Below are positions 5,692 through 7,029 of a stretch of 7,029 nucleotides of DNA, in pieces (position 1 is the stretch's first letter; every line of letters begins with the position of its first letter). Both the position numbers and the translations under genes were made by a program. The stretch spans positions 1 through 7,029 of the forward strand of contig CAJQQJ010000243.1 in NCBI GenBank assembly GCA_905480445.1, in the 5' to 3' direction. The notes under the pieces were generated by a model that searched no databases, had not been told where the DNA came from, and saw only the letters and a program-made list of their open reading frames with translations. The DNA comes from an uncultured Alphaproteobacteria bacterium. GTDB lineage: Bacteria > Pseudomonadota > Alphaproteobacteria > UBA7985 > CAJQQZ01.

Positions 5692-6240
5692 ATGATGTTA
5701 TTCAACAAAGCCAAAAAACGCTTAGATAAACTTGAAGCCATGTACGAATGGTCACTTTCATTCAACGTAATGACAGACGAGGAAATGGCTAAAGAGGCCT
5801 ACTCAGATTTCGTTCATTGGCATGTCCCGCTTCCGATGCCGCATTTGGAAAAAAGTGGCACCCAGCCAAGTCTGGAATGTTTTTGCGTTAACCGAATTAT
5901 TTACGCCCTCAAACAATTAGCGACTAACTTTCCTTCATCTTACAAAAACGGCCAATTCTGCCGTGTTTACGCGATCATATACCAGCCTGATTTATTCGGT
6001 TCAGAAATTGGTGCTGTCTTCACTGAGGAAAAGTGGGATAGTCTGGTTAATCGAGACATTCGTTTGGAAAATTACATTGAGACTCGTGTTGCTGATTTCA
6101 ACTCCAGTATTTTGACAGACAAGTATGCTTGCTTGGTTCCAATTGACATTTCTCAAGCAACTGTGAGTGAATATAGAGATAATAAGGATGGCAATGAACC
6201 GTGGCGAGGGACTTCGATCATGCTGTTCAAAGACATTTAG
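5692..6240 (+). CDS. DUF3916-like protein of unknown function
   Basis: A 182-residue soluble protein with no signal peptide or membrane segment. An N-terminal charged helix (residues 1-20) is followed by DFVHWHVPLP, a CFCVNRIIYALKQLA helix, and a core RVYAIIYQPDLFGSEIGAVF with EEKWDSLVNRD. This order (WHW/HVP, a Cys-rich helix, then PDxFxSEI-x-x-FFxEExxxxFxxR) matches my memory of the DUF3916 family, which has no known function. The ATG at 5692 (or 5695, adjacent and in frame) is chosen because it precedes the first family-like helix. The frame is open back to 5590 but overlaps the dehydrogenase gene there. No good ribosome site is seen, only a purine stretch. It starts 25 bases after the dehydrogenase stop, yet three sampled 60-base rows have 22, 26 and 23 G+C, against 31 and 34 in two rows of the dehydrogenase, suggesting separate origin. 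Confidence 0.72.
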   Translation: MMLFNKAKKRLDKLEAMYEWSLSFNVMTDEEMAKEAYSDFVHWHVPLPMPHLEKSGTQPSLECFCVNRIIYALKQLATNFPSSYKNGQFCRVYAIIYQPDLFGSEIGAVFTEEKWDSLVNRDIRLENYIETRVADFNSSILTDKYACLVPIDISQATVSEYRDNKDGNEPWRGTSIMLFKDI

Positions 6241-6392
6241 AGGTAAAATTCAATTGTTGAATTCGGCGCTACGCACAGTAACTCAAGCTACAATTACGAA
6301 AAAGTTGTAACAAACAAGCGATCCTTAGGTCGTTAACTGCCTTCCTTGGTTGACGGCGGTGGGTTTGCAAATCAACAAAGGTAACTACGACT
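6241..6392. other. Intergenic region before the membrane protein gene
   Basis: This 152-base stretch holds no gene. It has a short hairpin, AATTCAA-TTG-TTGAATT (6247-6263), directly after the DUF3916-like stop, with no T run after it. The rest is the decayed dehydrogenase-end repeat and the ribosome site AAAGG (6377-6381), a rather long 11 bases before the ATG at 6393. No convincing promoter pair was found. Confidence 0.5.
6335..6368 (+). repeat. Direct repeat, copy B (decayed 3' end of the dehydrogenase gene)
   Basis: The final 14 bases equal those of copy A at 5640-5653, and the preceding bases are similar (AACTGC at the far end; 27 of 34 overall with one gap). Read in the frame of the exact part, it gives Gly-Gly-Gly-Phe-Ala, then Asn-Gln-Gln-Arg and a stop, echoing Gly-Gly-Gly-Phe-Ala-Gly-Lys-Asp-stop of the intact gene. 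An upstream TGA and a frame shift show it is not expressed as that gene. It lies 25 bases before the ATG of the membrane protein gene. Confidence 0.5.
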
Positions 6393-6863
6393 ATGTCCAA
6401 CAATCAACAACTGGCTAAGCCAACAGAAGGCGACATTAGAAAAGCCGACCGTTTATGGTCTCGCATGGTTTTTGAAGTTAACTTGCTGACGACCCGCATG
6501 AACTGGTTGGTTTCCAGTCAGGCTTTCCTATTTGCTGCCTACTTTTTGGCCTTGGACAGAATTTCCAACGGCGTTCAATCAATCGAAGCTCTGATCTTCT
6601 TCGTACCCGTTGTTGGATTAATGATATGCTTAGTAACTGCTATGTACATGAAATCTGCCAACGTTATACTTAGTGCATGCCGTCTGGAACTCAGTAATTT
6701 AAAAGAGAGATACCCTAGCCAACTGAAAGACGAAGTCGACAGCAATGTTGCGGCGGTTGACAGTCGGCATCACGCACAGCTAGCTTCGAAAATTCTAGTG
6801 TTGATGTTCGCTCTGTTCTGGGTCGTCGCTTTCTTGTTGCTTGCTAGCCAGAAAGGTTCCTGA
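6393..6863 (+). CDS. Uncharacterised protein with three predicted membrane helices
   Basis: A 156-residue inner-membrane protein that I do not recognise as a named family. Residues 1-36 are a charged, helical cytoplasmic-type head (DRLWSRMVFEVNLLTTRMN). Hydrophobic segments follow at about 37-54 (WLVSSQAFLFAAYFLAL), 65-86 (EALIFFVPVVGLMICLVTAMYM) and 131-152 (ASKILVLMFALFWVVAFLLL). Between the second and third lies a polar loop of about 45 residues (87-130) that is probably helical. The N-terminal 'EVNLLTTRMNWLVSSQAFLFAAY' style recalls small hypothetical membrane proteins that are common in bacteria and have no known role, some of which resemble SLATT-type two-helix effectors; that likeness is too weak to assign. 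There is no signal peptide apart from the first helix. The gene is 152 bases downstream of the DUF3916-like gene and may not share its transcript. Confidence 0.75.
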   Translation: MSNNQQLAKPTEGDIRKADRLWSRMVFEVNLLTTRMNWLVSSQAFLFAAYFLALDRISNGVQSIEALIFFVPVVGLMICLVTAMYMKSANVILSACRLELSNLKERYPSQLKDEVDSNVAAVDSRHHAQLASKILVLMFALFWVVAFLLLASQKGS

Positions 6864-6975
6864 GCGCTCTCAATTCCTTGATAGCTTTCACCATTCCATT
6901 TGACACTTTACTTCCCGCCGCTTAATCCTAAATCCAGTACAAATTCGAATTTCAAAATAACAGGACAGGCTTTTC

Positions 6976-7029
6976 ATGAGATATGAAGCTCCAGGTTCCT
7001 TTGAGGCTGCATCGGCATTGCTGGCGGCG
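6976..7029 (+). CDS. Start of CO/xanthine dehydrogenase-family FAD-binding subunit M (partial)
   Basis: Eighteen codons are present before the window ends: MRYEAPGSFEAASALLAA. The pattern MKYxAPxSxxEAxxLLAA is the hallmark start of the CoxM-type FAD-binding subunit of the molybdenum hydroxylase family (CO dehydrogenase medium chain, xanthine dehydrogenase and relatives), in which the subunit passes electrons between the iron-sulfur subunit and FAD. AGGA (6962-6965) lies 10 bases before the ATG. The large and small subunit genes are expected downstream, outside the window. Because only the N-terminus is visible, the particular substrate cannot be judged, and the call rests on this short pattern. 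Confidence 0.65.
   Translation, partial: MRYEAPGSFEAASALLAA

Noticed and set aside
6900..6928. Exact TTGACA at 6900-6905 as a promoter for the CoxM-type gene
   Set aside because: No convincing −10 hexamer lies 16-18 bases downstream (TTAATC and TAATCC are poor matches), so it is not listed as a promoter.
1..7029. CRISPR array, tRNA, rRNA, insertion sequence, integrase or attachment site
   Set aside because: No regularly spaced repeats, no transposase or recombinase motifs and no cloverleaf-like segment were seen by reading both strands.

Overview
The window looks like ordinary chromosome from a proteobacterium, most likely a marine-type alphaproteobacterium of moderate GC. This rests on the style of the proteins (a GGDD-type agmatinase-like protein, a YdfG-like reductase, a CoxM-type subunit, a RebB-family protein), on the coding density and on about 50% GC; the lineage is an inference. 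I see no rRNA, tRNA, CRISPR array, transposase or integrase.

Layout. 11-1183 (+): a crotonase-fold acyl-CoA enzyme of the PaaG/isomerase type, then a small cupin. 1316-1969 (+): a secreted protein joining an SH3b-like domain to a domain that aligns without gaps to the beta domain of the human von Hippel-Lindau protein (pVHL). 1970-2122 is a convergent intergenic stretch with two hairpins. 2123-3729 (-): a two-gene operon of an agmatinase/arginase-family protein and an alpha/beta hydrolase, coupled by a one-base TAATG overlap. 3730-3943 is a divergent intergenic stretch with two strong dyads. 3944-4417 (+): a RebB-family (R-body, 'killing trait') protein. 4556-5666 (+): a GFA/CENP-V-type zinc protein overlapping a YdfG-like short-chain dehydrogenase by eight bases. 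5692-6240 (+): an AT-richer gene resembling the DUF3916 family. 6393-6863 (+): an unrecognised protein with three predicted membrane helices. 6976 to the end (+): the first 18 codons of a CoxM-type FAD-binding subunit of the CO/xanthine dehydrogenase family.

How the genes fit together. There is no single pathway. The acyl-CoA enzyme, cupin, ureohydrolase operon, GFA/SDR pair and CoxM start are typical housekeeping or catabolic genes. The unusual parts are the SH3b-VHL-beta secreted protein, the lone RebB-family gene behind an operator-like dyad, and the AT-rich DUF3916-like gene. That gene lies between the true 3' end of the dehydrogenase gene and a decayed second copy of that end, which suggests an insertion or duplication event.
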